Counted from the first letter of the stretch, positions 26,806 through 38,343 are shown. The stretch: DNA of 38,581 bases from Chlorobiota bacterium (GCA_013151245.1 JAADIR010000011.1:1-38581), one strand, 5' to 3'. Numbers and translations: made by a program. Notes: generated from the sequence alone by a model not told the origin.

Positions 26806-27234
26806 GCCTTTTTGCGATCGTAACTTTCACAGTTAATTCCAACTATCCAAAACATCCAAAATCATCCACTTTTTGCGATTGACAAATCTATCTGAAATTT
26901 ACGGACTTGTATCGCAAAAAAAATAGTTTGAAAATCGGATGTTTTAGACAAAAAACCAAATGTTTTTCGGGAGAATTATTTTTATTTAAAAATCTGTTTG
27001 CGTTAATTTCAAATATTGTTATTTTTGGAGTAACACCAAAGGGTAATAAAACAATTTGTTTACTAAAATAGTCTGAAAAAGTTAAATTGCTTTATTCTTT
27101 TTTTAGAAATTGCTTTTTAACAATCCCTTTCGATAATTGGAAAATAAAAATAAATAACGGTTAACCTATTTAAATTCAAACGGTTAGCGCGGAAATTGTA
27201 TTCTTTAAAAATTGATTAAGTCAGGAGCGGAAAT

Positions 27235-30200
27235 ATGAAAATAACTCGCCTGTTTACTACCGCGGGGGAAGACCCGTTATCATCCTTTACCTTTGTTAAG
27301 AGAAAATCCGAGATAAAAAACACAGACGGTTCGAGCGTATTTAAAATGGAAGACGTGATGGTTCCGTCGTCGTGGTCGCAAGTCGCTACCGATATCATCG
27401 CGCAAAAATATTTCAGAAAAGCGGGCGTTCCGAGATTGCTGAAAAAATTGAACGAGAAAAGCGTTCCGAAATGGCTGCAGCCGTCGGTCGCCGATCAGAA
27501 AAGATTGGAAGAACTTCCGCCTAAAGATCGCTATTCTTATGAGAACGATTCGCGGCAAGTGTTTCACAGACTGGCGGGAACTTGGACTTACTGGGGCTGG
27601 AAAGCCGGATACTTCGACACTGAAGAAGACGCCAAAGCATTTTACGACGAACTGAATTTTATGCTGGCAAATCAAATGGCTGCTCCGAATAGCCCGCAGT
27701 GGTTTAACACCGGTCTGCATTGGGCTTACGGAATTAACGGTCCTTCGCAAGGGCATTATTACGTCGATTATAAAACCGGCGAGTTAACGGAATCTAAAGA
27801 TTCATATTCTCACCCGCAGCCGCACGCATGTTTTATTCAAGGCGTTAGAGACGACTTGGTCAACGAAGGCGGAATAATGGATCTGTGGATGAGAGAAGCG
27901 CGCCTCTTCAAATACGGCTCGGGAACGGGAAGCAACTTTTCCGATATTCGCGGTCAAGGAGAACTTCTCAGCGGCGGAGGCAGATCGTCGGGGCTGATGT
28001 CGTTTTTAAAAATTGGCGACCGCGCGGCGGGCTCCATTAAATCCGGCGGAACTACGAGACGCGCCGCAAAGATGATAACGCTCGACGTCGATCATCCCGA
28101 TATCGAAGAATATATCAATTGGAAAAATGTTGAAGAACAAAAAGTAGCCGCTCTCGTTGCCGGCTCGAAATTGACCAATTTTCATCTGAACAGAATAATG
28201 AAATCTTGTTACGACGAGCATCCCGAAAACGACAGATTCAATAAAAAAGAAAATAAAAAATTGCGAGCCGCTATCCATGAAGCGAGAAAAGCGCAGATTC
28301 CGATGAATTATATCGACAGAGTTATTCATCTCGCAAAACAAGGCTTCAAATCAATTGAATTTCCCGAATACGACGTCGATTGGAATTCGGAAGCATACGC
28401 CACTGTTTCAGGTCAAAACTCGAATAATTCAATTCGCGTGACTAACGATTTTATGGAAGCGGTTCTTTCCGACGGCGATTGGAACCTTTTCTGGCGCACG
28501 GAAAAAGCGAAAGCGAAAAAAGAAGGACGTCTTCCCAAACCTTCCAAAACTTTGAAGGCAAAAGATTTATGGGAACAAGTCGGTTACGCGGCGTGGTCTT
28601 CCGCCGACCCGGGAATTCAATATCACACTACTATTAATGAATGGCACACGTGCCCGGAAAGCGGAGAAATCAAAGCGTCTAATCCGTGTTCCGAATATAT
28701 GTTCTTAGACGACACGGCTTGCAATTTGGCTTCGTTGAATCTTGTTAAGTTTTACGACGACGCAAAGCAGAAATTCAAAATCAGACAGTTCAGACACGCT
28801 ACAAAATTATGGACGCTCGTCCTCGAAATAAGCGTTCTGATGGCGCAGTTCCCGAGCAAATCGATGGCGCAGAACAGTTACGATTTCAGAACGCTCGGTC
28901 TCGGCTACGCCAACGTGGGCGCGCTTTTAATGCGGCAGGGAATTCCTTACGACAGCAAAGAAGCGACGGCTATCCTCGGCGCGGTTTCGGCTATTATGCA
29001 CATGACGGCTTACGCAGCGTCAGCCGAAATGGCGAAAGAGTTCGGAACGTTCGCCAAATATGAAGAAAATAAAACGCAGATGCTTCGCGTTCTTAGAAAC
29101 CACAGACGCGCCGCTTATAACGTGCCGAAAGAAGAATACGAAGAGCTTTCGGTTTTCCCGATGGGAATAAATCCTGAATATTGTCCCTCCGATTTGCTGA
29201 AAGCCGCAAAAGAATCTTCCGATCAAGCGGTGAACTTGGGCGAGCGTTACGGCTACAGAAACGCGCAGGTTACGGCTATCGCGCCCACCGGAACAATTGG
29301 GCTTTTGATGGACTGCGACACGACCGGAATTGAACCCGATTTTGCGCTGGTTAAATTCAAAAAATTAGCGGGCGGCGGTTATTTCAAAATTATTAATCAA
29401 TCTATTCCGCCGGCTTTGAGCAAACTCGGATACAATAAAGATCAGATTAACGAAATAGTAAAATACGCCAAAGGCGCCGGTTCGTTGGAAGGCTGTCCGC
29501 ATATAAACAGAGCGAGTTTGAAGGCGAAAGGATTTACCGAGGAGGTGATTAACAAGATTGAAGATTTGCTGCCTTCGGCTTTCGAAATTAGTTTCGTTTT
29601 CAATAAATATTCAATCGGCGAAGAATTTCTGCGCGACAAACTCAATATACCGCAGGCTTTGCTCGATAATTTCAAATTCGATTTGCTTGAATGGCTCGGC
29701 TTTACGAAAGAAGAAATCGAAGAAGCGAACGATTATATCTGCGGAACAATGACCGTTGAAAAGTCTCCGTTCCTCAAGCAGGAACATTACGCGGTTTTTG
29801 ATTGCGCCAACAAATGCGGAAAGAAGGGCGCGAGATATATTCGTCCCGAAGCCCACATTAACATGATGGCGGCGGCTCAGCCGTTTGTATCGGGCGCGAT
29901 TTCAAAAACGGTTAACTTCCCTTACGAAGCGACTATCGACGATATTCTCGACGCTTACATTAAATCTTGGAAATACGGTTTGAAGGCGAACGCGATTTAC
30001 AGAGACGGCTCGAAACTTTCGCAGCCGCTAAACAGCGTTTCCGACGAAGAGATCGAAGATATTCAAGAAGCGAAAGAAGATAACGACATCGTAAAAATTG
30101 CCGAGAAAATTATACACAGATATATTGCGAAGAGAAAAAGATTGCCCGACAGACGCGGAGGCTATACGCAAAAAGCAAAAATCAACGGACAGACCGTTTA

Positions 30201-30792
30201 CATCCGCACGGGCGAATATGAAAACAGACAGCTCGGCGAAATATTCCTCGATATGCACAAAGAAGGCGCGGCGTTCAGAAGTCTTTTGAACAATTTCGCG
30301 ATCGCTATTTCTCTCGGACTGCAGCACGGCGTTCCGTTGGAAGAATTCGTTGACGCGTTTGTATTTACCCGCTTCGAACCGAGCGGAATTGTTTCGGGCA
30401 ACAAACGAATTAAAATGGCGACTTCCGTAATCGATTACATTTTCCGCGAACTCGCGGTATCGTATCTCGGAAGAAACGATTTAGCGCACGTCGATCCCGA
30501 AGAAGAAATGCGCCATGAAGATTTCGATATTCACATGCCCGACAAAGATTACGAAAGCGAAGAAGTTATCAGCGAAAGAACCATCGAACGCCCGAAAATT
30601 AGTCTAAGCGAAAGCGTTAACGGGCATAACAAACTAAGAGAAGAAGTGGAACAACGGAACAAAGAAGTGGCGCTCGCGCGTCAGCGCGGTTACACGGGCG
30701 ATATTTGTCCCAACTGTCAAAGCATGACAATGGTTCGCAACGGCACTTGCCTTAAATGCGAAACTTGCGGCGAGACGACCGGATGCAGTTAA
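27235..30792 (+). CDS. nrdJ: Vitamin B12-dependent (class II) ribonucleotide reductase
   Basis: '[10 protein letters not shown]...GHYYVD', '[44 protein letters not shown]', '[21 protein letters not shown]', '[37 protein letters not shown]', C-terminal '[28 protein letters not shown]'. Confidence 0.97.
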   Translation: MKITRLFTTAGEDPLSSFTFVKRKSEIKNTDGSSVFKMEDVMVPSSWSQVATDIIAQKYFRKAGVPRLLKKLNEKSVPKWLQPSVADQKRLEELPPKDRYSYENDSRQVFHRLAGTWTYWGWKAGYFDTEEDAKAFYDELNFMLANQMAAPNSPQWFNTGLHWAYGINGPSQGHYYVDYKTGELTESKDSYSHPQPHACFIQGVRDDLVNEGGIMDLWMREARLFKYGSGTGSNFSDIRGQGELLSGGGRSSGLMSFLKIGDRAAGSIKSGGTTRRAAKMITLDVDHPDIEEYINWKNVEEQKVAALVAGSKLTNFHLNRIMKSCYDEHPENDRFNKKENKKLRAAIHEARKAQIPMNYIDRVIHLAKQGFKSIEFPEYDVDWNSEAYATVSGQNSNNSIRVTNDFMEAVLSDGDWNLFWRTEKAKAKKEGRLPKPSKTLKAKDLWEQVGYAAWSSADPGIQYHTTINEWHTCPESGEIKASNPCSEYMFLDDTACNLASLNLVKFYDDAKQKFKIRQFRHATKLWTLVLEISVLMAQFPSKSMAQNSYDFRTLGLGYANVGALLMRQGIPYDSKEATAILGAVSAIMHMTAYAASAEMAKEFGTFAKYEENKTQMLRVLRNHRRAAYNVPKEEYEELSVFPMGINPEYCPSDLLKAAKESSDQAVNLGERYGYRNAQVTAIAPTGTIGLLMDCDTTGIEPDFALVKFKKLAGGGYFKIINQSIPPALSKLGYNKDQINEIVKYAKGAGSLEGCPHINRASLKAKGFTEEVINKIEDLLPSAFEISFVFNKYSIGEEFLRDKLNIPQALLDNFKFDLLEWLGFTKEEIEEANDYICGTMTVEKSPFLKQEHYAVFDCANKCGKKGARYIRPEAHINMMAAAQPFVSGAISKTVNFPYEATIDDILDAYIKSWKYGLKANAIYRDGSKLSQPLNSVSDEEIEDIQEAKEDNDIVKIAEKIIHRYIAKRKRLPDRRGGYTQKAKINGQTVYIRTGEYENRQLGEIFLDMHKEGAAFRSLLNNFAIAISLGLQHGVPLEEFVDAFVFTRFEPSGIVSGNKRIKMATSVIDYIFRELAVSYLGRNDLAHVDPEEEMRHEDFDIHMPDKDYESEEVISERTIERPKISLSESVNGHNKLREEVEQRNKEVALARQRGYTGDICPNCQSMTMVRNGTCLKCETCGETTGCS

Positions 30793-30824
30793 TATTTTGC
30801 GAGCATTTGTAATAATTCCAAATC

Positions 30825-30854
30825 GAGCCGGTTTTACTCCGGCTCTTTTTTTTT
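30825..30854 (+). terminator. Rho-independent terminator downstream of nrdJ
   Basis: GAGCCGG-TTTTACT-CCGGCTC followed by a run of 9 T. Confidence 0.88.
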
Positions 30855-31076
30855 GCGTGAAACGGAAATAAAAAAAAACGTGAAACGTAAAAACGAAAGA
30901 CGAAAACGCTCCGTTATTCCGAGCGAAGCGGTCAATCCGCGGGCAACATTTTCTTTGCTTCGAGAATAGATAGGAACGCGGATTTTTATGATTTGTTATG
31001 ATTTGCGCGGAAAGGTTCTTAAAAAAAAGTTATCTTTAAGTATTCAATATTTTCTCCATAGTTAGGGGACGCTTCA

Positions 31077-32627
31077 ATGATCAAACAAACCGAAATAACA
31101 ATACATCCGATAAATATCAAAAACGAAAAAAGAATACTTATCGAAGCCGCGAAAAAAATAGGCGTTTCCGAAAGCGAAATTACGGAAGTGAGAATACTTC
31201 GCCGTTCAATTGATTCGAGGAAAAAGCCCGTTTATCGTCTGCGCGTTGAAGTTTACGTCGGAGAAAAATTTATTCCTAAAAAGGAGTCGATGAAATTTAA
31301 GCCGCCGACGAATAAAAAAGCGGCGATTGTCGGAAGCGGTCCGGCGGGACTTTTCGCAGCGCTTCGTTTGCTTGAAGCGGGAATTAAACCGATAATTTTC
31401 GAAAGGGGAAAGGACGTTCAAGCAAGACGTCTTGATTTGAAAAAAATACAGCAAGAGCATTTCGTAAATCCCGATTCGAATTACTGCTTCGGCGAAGGAG
31501 GCGCGGGAACTTACAGCGACGGAAAACTTCACACGCGTTCCCACAAAAGAGGAAACGTAAAACGAATCTTAGAGATATTCGTCGAACACGGCGCGCAGCC
31601 GGAAATCGAAATCGACGCGCATCCTCACATCGGTTCGAACGTTCTTCCGAAAGTGGTTGAAAATATAAGAGAAACAATAATTGCAAACGGCGGCGAAATC
31701 CATTTCAATTCGAAAGTAACGGATTTGATAAAAAAGGATGATAGAATCATCGGCGTTAAAGTAAATGAAAAAGAGATTTTAACCGACGCAGTGATAATTG
31801 CGGCGGGACATTCGGCGCGGGACGTTTACCAAATGCTGCAAAACGCGGGAGCATTGTTGGAAGAAAAACCGTTTGCGTTGGGAGTAAGAATCGAACATCC
31901 GCAAAAATTAATTGATACGATTCAATATCACGGAGCGGAAAGAGGGGAATATCTTCCCGCGGCAAGCTACAATTTATCGTGCCAAGTGGATGGAAGAGGC
32001 GTTTATTCTTTTTGTATGTGTCCGGGCGGAATCATAATTCCCGCCGCTACTTCTCCCGATGAACTTGTGCTGAACGGAATGTCCCTTTCACGAAGAAATT
32101 CTCCTTTTGCGAATGCCGGATTAGTGGTTGAAGTTACTGAAAGAGATTGGCATAAATATAAGAAAAATAATGAATTAGCGTCGGTCGCTTATCAAGCTGA
32201 AGTTGAAAAAAATGCGTTTGAATTCGGCGGCGGAAATCAATCTGCTCCCGCTCAAAGAGTGACCGATTTTCTAAAAAGACGAACGTCGTCAACTTTACCG
32301 GAAACGTCGTATATTCCGGGAGCGCTATCTGCTCCGCTTCACGACTTGCTCCCTAAAGGGATTGCAAAACGTTTAGTTCGGAGCATATACGAATTCGATA
32401 AAAAAATGAAAGGATATTTAACCGGAGAAGCGCTTCTTTTGGCGGTTGAATCGAGAACAAGCGCTCCGATTCGAGTAGTTAGAGATTCGAAAAATTTAAT
32501 GTCGGTTTCGCTAAACGGACTTTTTCCGTCGGGAGAAGGTTCGGGTTACGCCGGCGGAATCGTATCTGCGGCGATAGACGGGAATAGAACGGCTGAAGCC
32601 TTGGCTCAATGGATAATTGAAAATTGA
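31077..32627 (+). CDS. FAD-dependent dehydrogenase (NAD(P)/FAD-dependent oxidoreductase, COG2509-like)
   Basis: 'KKAAIVGSGPAGLFAALRLLEAGIKPIIFERG', 'CFGEGGAGTYSDGKLHTR', 'VIIAAGHSARDVYQML', 'GLFPSGEGSGYAGGIVSAAIDG'. Confidence 0.92.
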   Translation: MIKQTEITIHPINIKNEKRILIEAAKKIGVSESEITEVRILRRSIDSRKKPVYRLRVEVYVGEKFIPKKESMKFKPPTNKKAAIVGSGPAGLFAALRLLEAGIKPIIFERGKDVQARRLDLKKIQQEHFVNPDSNYCFGEGGAGTYSDGKLHTRSHKRGNVKRILEIFVEHGAQPEIEIDAHPHIGSNVLPKVVENIRETIIANGGEIHFNSKVTDLIKKDDRIIGVKVNEKEILTDAVIIAAGHSARDVYQMLQNAGALLEEKPFALGVRIEHPQKLIDTIQYHGAERGEYLPAASYNLSCQVDGRGVYSFCMCPGGIIIPAATSPDELVLNGMSLSRRNSPFANAGLVVEVTERDWHKYKKNNELASVAYQAEVEKNAFEFGGGNQSAPAQRVTDFLKRRTSSTLPETSYIPGALSAPLHDLLPKGIAKRLVRSIYEFDKKMKGYLTGEALLLAVESRTSAPIRVVRDSKNLMSVSLNGLFPSGEGSGYAGGIVSAAIDGNRTAEALAQWIIEN

Positions 32628-32698
32628 GAATGGATAATTATGCTTTTTGTATCGCGGATTGCTTGCAATCTGCAAATTGATTATCTAACAATAAAGAA

Positions 32699-33781
32699 TT
32701 AATACTTCGCTTTGAATCCGAGTCTTTCAACAAGATCTTTCGCAGCCGTTGCGTCTTTTTCAGAATCGAACGAAAGCCGGAAAGTTCCGCCGGTACCTTC
32801 TCGTATTTTAAGCAGTTCAATATCTTTGATGTTGATTCCCCGTTTGTAGAGCGTAGTTGAAATTTTACTCACCACTCCCGGCTCGTCTTTCACAAAAACG
32901 TAAATATCAAAAAGCGGCGAAAGAAAACCCTTGTTATTCTTCGGGACTTCGTCGCGTCTTATCCGCGCGTTTTCAAATTTTTTGCTCAGTTTATCAAGTT
33001 GGTTTTTGATCAGAATGTTTTTCACCGAATGGAGTTCTTCGATGTAGTTATCGAGCGAAGCTATAATTTTTTCTTTATTCTGTTGAATGACCGATTCCCA
33101 AATCGAAAACTCGCTCGAAGCGACTCGCGTCATATCGCGAAAACCGCCGGCGGCGAAATCGAGAAAATTTATTTTGCTTTCCTTCCGCGCCGCGTGATTG
33201 AGCAGCGAAACCGAAAGAAGTTGAGGAAGATGACTTACCGTGGCGACGATCTCGTCGTGAACAATCGGATTCAAAATTTTTATACGCGCGCCCATCGCTT
33301 GAATAAGAAGAAGAAGCGGATGCGCTTCGGGATGTTTGCGAATCGTTTCCGAAATAATATAAACGGAATTTTCAAACAAAAGCGGATCGGAATTTTCGTA
33401 ACCTCCGACTTCCTTTCCGGTCATCGGATGTCCACCGATGTAAGTTCCTTCGCAATTGAGCGAATCCCATTTTTTCTGAACGGGAGATTTAACGCCTGTA
33501 ACGTCGGTAACAATTATTCCGTCGTGCAAATTGGGCGCGATATTTTCGAGAGTGTAGAGCGTTAAATCTAGCGGAAGGCAGATGAAAATCAAATCCGCCG
33601 AAAAGACTTCGTCGATTCCGCCGAGACCCACGTCGATAGATTTATCTTGAATAGCGGCGTCGAGAATTTCCTTTTTGTCGAAAGCGGAGATTTCGAGATT
33701 GTATTTCGTCTGTTTCAACGCTTTGGCTATGGAGCCGCCGATAAGTCCGAGTCCGATTATCGAAACGCGTTCAATCATCAA
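32699..33781 (-). CDS. tyrA: Prephenate dehydrogenase with C-terminal ACT domain
   Basis: 'VSIIGLGLIGGSIAKALKQ', 'GGHPMTGKEVGGYENSDPLLFENSVYIIS', 'FAAGGFRDMTRVASS', C-terminal ACT 'DIYVFVKDEPGVVSKISTTLYKRGINIKDIELL'. Confidence 0.92.
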   Translation of the reverse strand: MMIERVSIIGLGLIGGSIAKALKQTKYNLEISAFDKKEILDAAIQDKSIDVGLGGIDEVFSADLIFICLPLDLTLYTLENIAPNLHDGIIVTDVTGVKSPVQKKWDSLNCEGTYIGGHPMTGKEVGGYENSDPLLFENSVYIISETIRKHPEAHPLLLLIQAMGARIKILNPIVHDEIVATVSHLPQLLSVSLLNHAARKESKINFLDFAAGGFRDMTRVASSEFSIWESVIQQNKEKIIASLDNYIEELHSVKNILIKNQLDKLSKKFENARIRRDEVPKNNKGFLSPLFDIYVFVKDEPGVVSKISTTLYKRGINIKDIELLKIREGTGGTFRLSFDSEKDATAAKDLVERLGFKAKY

Positions 33782-34806
33782 GCAAATTCCTTGCCTATCG
33801 CTTTTGCTATCATTCTAAGTTCGTCCATTAAATCGAGATACTCATCCGGCAGCAACGCTTGCGGTCCGTCGGAAAGAGCTTTTTCCGGTTCGTTGTGAAT
33901 TTCAATCATCAGCCCGTCGGCTCCGGCGGCTACCGCGGCGCGAGCCATCGGGGGAACTTGACTACGTAATCCGGTAGCGTGCGAAGGATCGGCGAATATC
34001 GGCAAGTGACTTTTTTCGTGAACCACGGGAATCGCCGAAAGGTCGAACGTGTTTCTCGTCATTGTTTCAAACGTTCGAATTCCGCGCTCGCACAAAAAGA
34101 CTTCTTTATTTCCGTTGGCGAGAACGTATTCCGCCGACATCAAAAATTCTTCTATCCGCGCGGAAAGTCCGCGCTTTAACATCACGGGCGTTCTTGTTTT
34201 TCCGATTTCTTTCAACAGCGCGAAGTTCTGCATATTGCGCGCTCCTACTTGAAGTATATCGGCGTATTTCGTTAACGCGTCAATTTGGTCTATTTGAAGA
34301 ATTTCCGTTATTACAATCAAACCGAATTCGTCCGCCGCTTTGCGAATAAGTTTCAATCCTTCTTCGCCGAGTCCTTGAAACGAATAGGGCGAAGTGCGCG
34401 GTTTGTAAGCGCCGCCGCGTAAAATTTTCGCGCCCGATTTTGCCACCGTTTCCGCAAGCGTGAACATTTGATCTTCGTTTTCAATAGAGCAAGGTCCGGA
34501 GATCATATTTATTTTTTCGGAACTGATAACCACGTCCTTGATTGTTATTTGCGTGTCTTCGCGCTGGAAACTTCTGCTCGCCAATTTATACGGCGCGGTG
34601 ATGCGGTAAACGTCCGCCACGCCGTCCATGATTTTTATCTTTCTCGTGTCGAAATCGTGTTGAACGCCTATTGCGCCGAGAATTGTTCTCTGCCTTCCGT
34701 CGGAACGGTGAACGTCGAAACCGTAATCTTCAAGACGGTTCGTTATTTCAATTATCTGTTCTTCTGTCGCGTTTTTTTTTATTACAATAACCAAAACTAA
34801 CTCCAA
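33778..34806 (-). CDS. aroF: 3-deoxy-7-phosphoheptulonate synthase (AroF/KDPG-aldolase-like type I-beta)
   Basis: 'INMISGPCSIENEDQMFTLAETVAKSGAKILRGGAYKPRTSPYSFQGLGEEGL', 'RGIRTFETMTRNTFDLSAIPVVHEKSHLPIFADPSHATG'. Confidence 0.96.
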   Translation of the reverse strand: MELVLVIVIKKNATEEQIIEITNRLEDYGFDVHRSDGRQRTILGAIGVQHDFDTRKIKIMDGVADVYRITAPYKLASRSFQREDTQITIKDVVISSEKINMISGPCSIENEDQMFTLAETVAKSGAKILRGGAYKPRTSPYSFQGLGEEGLKLIRKAADEFGLIVITEILQIDQIDALTKYADILQVGARNMQNFALLKEIGKTRTPVMLKRGLSARIEEFLMSAEYVLANGNKEVFLCERGIRTFETMTRNTFDLSAIPVVHEKSHLPIFADPSHATGLRSQVPPMARAAVAAGADGLMIEIHNEPEKALSDGPQALLPDEYLDLMDELRMIAKAIGKEFA

Positions 34807-34809
34807 TTA

Positions 34810-35415
34810 TTAATCGTGAAATTTCTTTTCGCCCGCTTCAATTTTCATGCTCAAATGGTCTTCTTTTGTGGGAATTGCGCATGAATAAGCGGCGCTGTAC
34901 GCGCAATAGGGATTATACGCGTAATTAAAATCAATCGTGTAAACAAAATCGGGATTGTCGTTGTATTCAAAATCGAGATAGCGTCCGACTCCGTAAGTGG
35001 TTTCGTTCGTCGTTTCGTCGGTAAACCAAACGCCGTAATAAATTTCGCCGTCGCGTCCGAGGTTTTTGTAAACGTTCAACTTCTCGTCTTTTATTTTCAG
35101 ATATCCGAACTTAATCGCTTTTCTCTTTTCTCCTTTTGTGCCGTAAACCGTTATTGTGTCCTGTTCGGGATACAAGTAGAGTTTGCTTTTGAAAACAAAA
35201 TTCGTATCGACGTCGTAATATTTTAGCGGATGAAATTCTACTTTCTCTTTAAAATTGAAAGGGGAATTTTGCGCGAATTGCATCAGCGAATCTTTGTGCG
35301 CTCGGTAAGCTTCCACTTTCGCGACGTATTCCGATTCCGTTTTCGAGCAGGAAGCGATTGTTGCGACAACGAAAAGTAACGCGGCAAACGTCGTAAAAGA
35401 TTTTATTGTTTTCAT
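34810..35415 (-). CDS. DUF1684-family lipoprotein
   Basis: Lipobox-like 'VATIASCSKTE'; 'GVGRYLDFEY...IDFNYAYNPYCAYSAAYSCAIPTKEDHLSMKIEAGEK' is typical of DUF1684. Confidence 0.88.
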   Translation of the reverse strand: MKTIKSFTTFAALLFVVATIASCSKTESEYVAKVEAYRAHKDSLMQFAQNSPFNFKEKVEFHPLKYYDVDTNFVFKSKLYLYPEQDTITVYGTKGEKRKAIKFGYLKIKDEKLNVYKNLGRDGEIYYGVWFTDETTNETTYGVGRYLDFEYNDNPDFVYTIDFNYAYNPYCAYSAAYSCAIPTKEDHLSMKIEAGEKKFHD

Positions 35416-35426
35416 TTTTTCCGCCT

Positions 35427-38030
35427 TTATTCCTTAACTTTTTTCTTTAAATCACTTAACTTATTCAAAGCTTCCAACGGAGTCAAATTATTTATCGGAA
35501 TTTCCGAAATCTCTTTTCTCAGTTCGTCGTCCTTAAATTCAAAAAGACTGAGTTGACCTTCTTCCGATTTTTGCTTTTGCATCCGTTCTATTTTCTTTTC
35601 GTAAGGCGTTAATTCTTTGTCTTCAAGATTGAAAAGAATCTCTTTCGCGCGATGAGTGATTGAAATCGGAAGTCCCGCCATTTGCGCCACTTGTATTCCG
35701 TAGCTGTGGTCTGCGCTTCCCGGGGAAACGCGGTGAAGGAAAATCACCTTGTCGTCGAATTCCCGCACTTCCACTTTGAAATTTTTGATTCTCGGAAAGA
35801 TCGACGCAAGTTCGTTCAACTCGTGATAGTGAGTGGCGAAAAGCGTTTTGGCTGCGACGCTCGGATTTTCGTGAAGGTATTCGGTTATCGCCCACGCGAT
35901 TGAAAGTCCGTCGAACGTGCTTGTGCCGCGCCCGATTTCGTCGAGCAAAATCAAACTTTTGTTTGTGGCGTTGTTGAGTATGTTCGCCGCTTCCTGCATT
36001 TCGACGAGAAATGTCGATTCGCCGGCGGCAATGTTGTCGCTTGCGCCGACGCGCGTGTATATTTTATCTACAATTCCCACGCTCGCTTCCTTTGCCGGAA
36101 TGAAAGAGCCGATTTGAGCGAGTAGAACTATCAATCCTACCTGCCGCAAGTAAACCGATTTGCCCGCCATGTTCGGACCGGTGATAATTAAAATTTGATT
36201 TTCTTCGTTCGAAATTCGGCTGTCGTTCGGAGTGAATTTTTCTCCCGGCGGAAGAATCCTTTCAACGACCGGATGTCTGCCTTCAACAATGTTGATCTCG
36301 TTCGATTCGTTAACTTCCGGCTTTACGTAATTATATTCTTCCGCGCTTTCGGCAAAAGAGACGAAACAATCGAGCATCGCAATCAGCGACGCGTTTTCTT
36401 GAATTTCAGTCGTCCGCTCCGCAATAGATTTACGCACGAAGTTGAATAGATTGTATTCAAGCTCTGCGATCTTTTCTTCCGCGTTCAGAATTTTGTCTTC
36501 GTATTTTTTCAATTCCGGCGTGATGTAACGTTCGCTATTTACGAGCGTTTGCTTGCGGATGTAATCGTCGGGAATTTTATCTTTATGCGCGTTGCTTATT
36601 TCAATGTAATAACCAAAGACCTTGTTGAAATTTACTTTTAGCGAAGGAATGTTCGCTCGTTCGCGTTCCGATTTTTGCAGATTAGCAATCCAATTTTTCG
36701 CGTTGCCGGAAATGTCGCGCAGTTCGTCAAGTTCTTTGTTGTAACCGCTTCTGATAATTCCGCCCTCGGTTATCGCCAGCGGCGGCTCTTCGGCAATCGC
36801 TTCTTCGATGAGGAAAATTAAATCTTCCAGCTCTTTGAGATTCTCGTTTATTTTCGAGATTGTAGGCGCTTCCGATTGGTCGAGAAGCTGCTTGATGAGC
36901 GAAATCTTTTTCAGCGACGTTTTGATATTTACCACTTCGCGCGGATTTGCTCTTCCGGTGCAGACTTTTGAAATCAACCGTTCCAAGTCTCCTATCTCTT
37001 TTAATTCGTCGCGCAGATTGTTCCGCAAAGTCTTTTTGTCGTAAAGTTCTTCGATAGATTCTTGGCGCTGCAAAATCGGTTCAAGTTTTCTCAAAGGAGC
37101 GGCAATCCATTTTTTCAAAAGCCGCCCGCCCATTGCCGTGTTCGTTTTATCGAGAATCGAAATTAGCGTTCCTTCGCGCCCGCCGCTTTGAATTGAAAAA
37201 GTAACTTCCAAATTTCTTTTCGTCGCGAAATCGAGCAGCATGTAATCGGACGGATTGTAAAGCCCGATTTTATTTATGTGAGTGAGATTTGTCTTTTGCG
37301 TTTCTTTTAAGTAATTCATAATTACGCCGGCGGCGATCAAACCGGTTCGCAAGTTTTCTATCCCGAAACCTTTTAGCGTTTTAACATTGAAATGGTTGAC
37401 GACAAGCTCTTTTGCGTAATCGTAGTGAAAAATCCATTCGTCCGCTTTTGTAATTCTTACTTCGGGAACGGTTTTTTCAATCACGCTTTGAAGCGACGCT
37501 TTTTGATTTTTAGAAATTATAATTTCCGCAGGATTGATAAGTCCGAACTGCTGCGGAAGATTTTGGATCGGCACTTCGTAAGCGAAAAACTCTCCGGTTG
37601 AAACGTCGCAGAACGAAAGTCCCGCCGAATCCGATTCAAGAAAAACGGCGAGAAGATAGTTGTTTTTTTTATGGTCTAAAAGTTTATCGCTGAAAGCAAC
37701 GCCGGGCGTAACGACTTCAACAACGTCCCGTTTGACAATACCTTTCGCGAACTTCGGGTTTTCCATTTGCTCGCAAATCGCAACTCTGTATCCGGCGCGG
37801 ACGAGCTTGGGAAGATAAGTATCGATAGCGTGATGCGGAAATCCCGCAAGGGGAACGAAAGCCGCTTTTCCGTTGGCGCGTTTGGTTAAAGTTATGCCGA
37901 GAACTTTGGACGCAAGTTTGGCGTCTTCGTCGAATGTTTCGAAGAAATCGCCCACCCTGAATAACAAAATCGTATCCGGGTGTTCGCTTTTAATCTTGAA
38001 ATATTGCGTCATTAAAGGCGTTTCTGCCAT
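35427..38030 (-). CDS. mutS: DNA mismatch repair protein MutS
   Basis: 'TPLMTQYFKIKSEHPDTILLFRVGDFFETFDEDA', 'ITGPNMAGKSVYLRQVGLIVLLAQIGSFIPA', 'LLDEIGRGTSTFDGLSIAWA', 'FATHYHEL'. The ATG at 38030 is preceded by GGTGGAG, so it is preferred to the GTG at 38039. Confidence 0.97.
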   Translation of the reverse strand: MAETPLMTQYFKIKSEHPDTILLFRVGDFFETFDEDAKLASKVLGITLTKRANGKAAFVPLAGFPHHAIDTYLPKLVRAGYRVAICEQMENPKFAKGIVKRDVVEVVTPGVAFSDKLLDHKKNNYLLAVFLESDSAGLSFCDVSTGEFFAYEVPIQNLPQQFGLINPAEIIISKNQKASLQSVIEKTVPEVRITKADEWIFHYDYAKELVVNHFNVKTLKGFGIENLRTGLIAAGVIMNYLKETQKTNLTHINKIGLYNPSDYMLLDFATKRNLEVTFSIQSGGREGTLISILDKTNTAMGGRLLKKWIAAPLRKLEPILQRQESIEELYDKKTLRNNLRDELKEIGDLERLISKVCTGRANPREVVNIKTSLKKISLIKQLLDQSEAPTISKINENLKELEDLIFLIEEAIAEEPPLAITEGGIIRSGYNKELDELRDISGNAKNWIANLQKSERERANIPSLKVNFNKVFGYYIEISNAHKDKIPDDYIRKQTLVNSERYITPELKKYEDKILNAEEKIAELEYNLFNFVRKSIAERTTEIQENASLIAMLDCFVSFAESAEEYNYVKPEVNESNEINIVEGRHPVVERILPPGEKFTPNDSRISNEENQILIITGPNMAGKSVYLRQVGLIVLLAQIGSFIPAKEASVGIVDKIYTRVGASDNIAAGESTFLVEMQEAANILNNATNKSLILLDEIGRGTSTFDGLSIAWAITEYLHENPSVAAKTLFATHYHELNELASIFPRIKNFKVEVREFDDKVIFLHRVSPGSADHSYGIQVAQMAGLPISITHRAKEILFNLEDKELTPYEKKIERMQKQKSEEGQLSLFEFKDDELRKEISEIPINNLTPLEALNKLSDLKKKVKE

Positions 38031-38215
38031 AAACTCCACCGTTAAAGCGTTAAAAAAAACGAACTTAAAATATACCGGATTTGATTTCGAATAGCAATTT
38101 TGGGAATGTTACGAAAATGTTAAATGGTAGCCGCAGACTTTCCCAAAGGGACGCTGCGCGTATGTCTGCGTGCCGTATGTGGCAGAAACGCGGATGTTGT
38201 GCTGAACGTTTTTGT

Positions 38216-38263
38216 AGCACAGATTGATTAGTCCCGAAAAATCGGGACGGTCAATCTGTGGCT
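38216..38263. repeat. Second copy of the palindromic CAGATTG..TTAGTCCCGA..TCGGGACGG..CAATCTG element
   Basis: ACAGATTGA-TTAGTCCCGAAAAATCGGGACGG-TCAATCTGT; related to 22387-22441. Confidence 0.8.
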
Positions 38264-38313
38264 TGATAAAGAGCAGAGAGTTTTTTCTCACGTTTCGCAC
38301 AGCATTTACGCTC

Positions 38314-38343
38314 GCAGATTGCCCGCTGCGCTAAGCAATCTGC
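38314..38343. repeat. Inverted repeat GCAGATTGC / GCAATCTGC
   Basis: Perfect 9-bp arms (38314-38322, 38335-38343) with 12-nt loop. Confidence 0.75.

Noticed and set aside
26515-26836. ORFs beginning MSSRAKQRDPP and MKLTVIAIPTKSEEAIY
   Set aside because: They translate intergenic repeats (GTCATCCCGAGCGAAGC..., CATTGCGATTCCGACGAAGTCGG...), a common source of false genes.
26880-27234. Cobalamin riboswitch or NrdR box upstream of the B12-dependent nrdJ
   Set aside because: Looked for B12-box-like and NrdR-box-like sequence in the leader and saw nothing convincing; a covariance-model scan would be needed to settle it.
27280-27756. 158-aa minus-strand ORF
   Set aside because: Antisense to nrdJ.
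27235-30792. Possible intein in the long (1185 aa) NrdJ
   Set aside because: No splicing-type Cys...His-Asn block recognised; length fits this class of B12-dependent reductase without an intein.
32999-33565. 188-aa plus-strand ORF
   Set aside because: Lies fully antisense to tyrA; no recognisable motif and Arg/Asn/Phe-rich out-of-frame composition.
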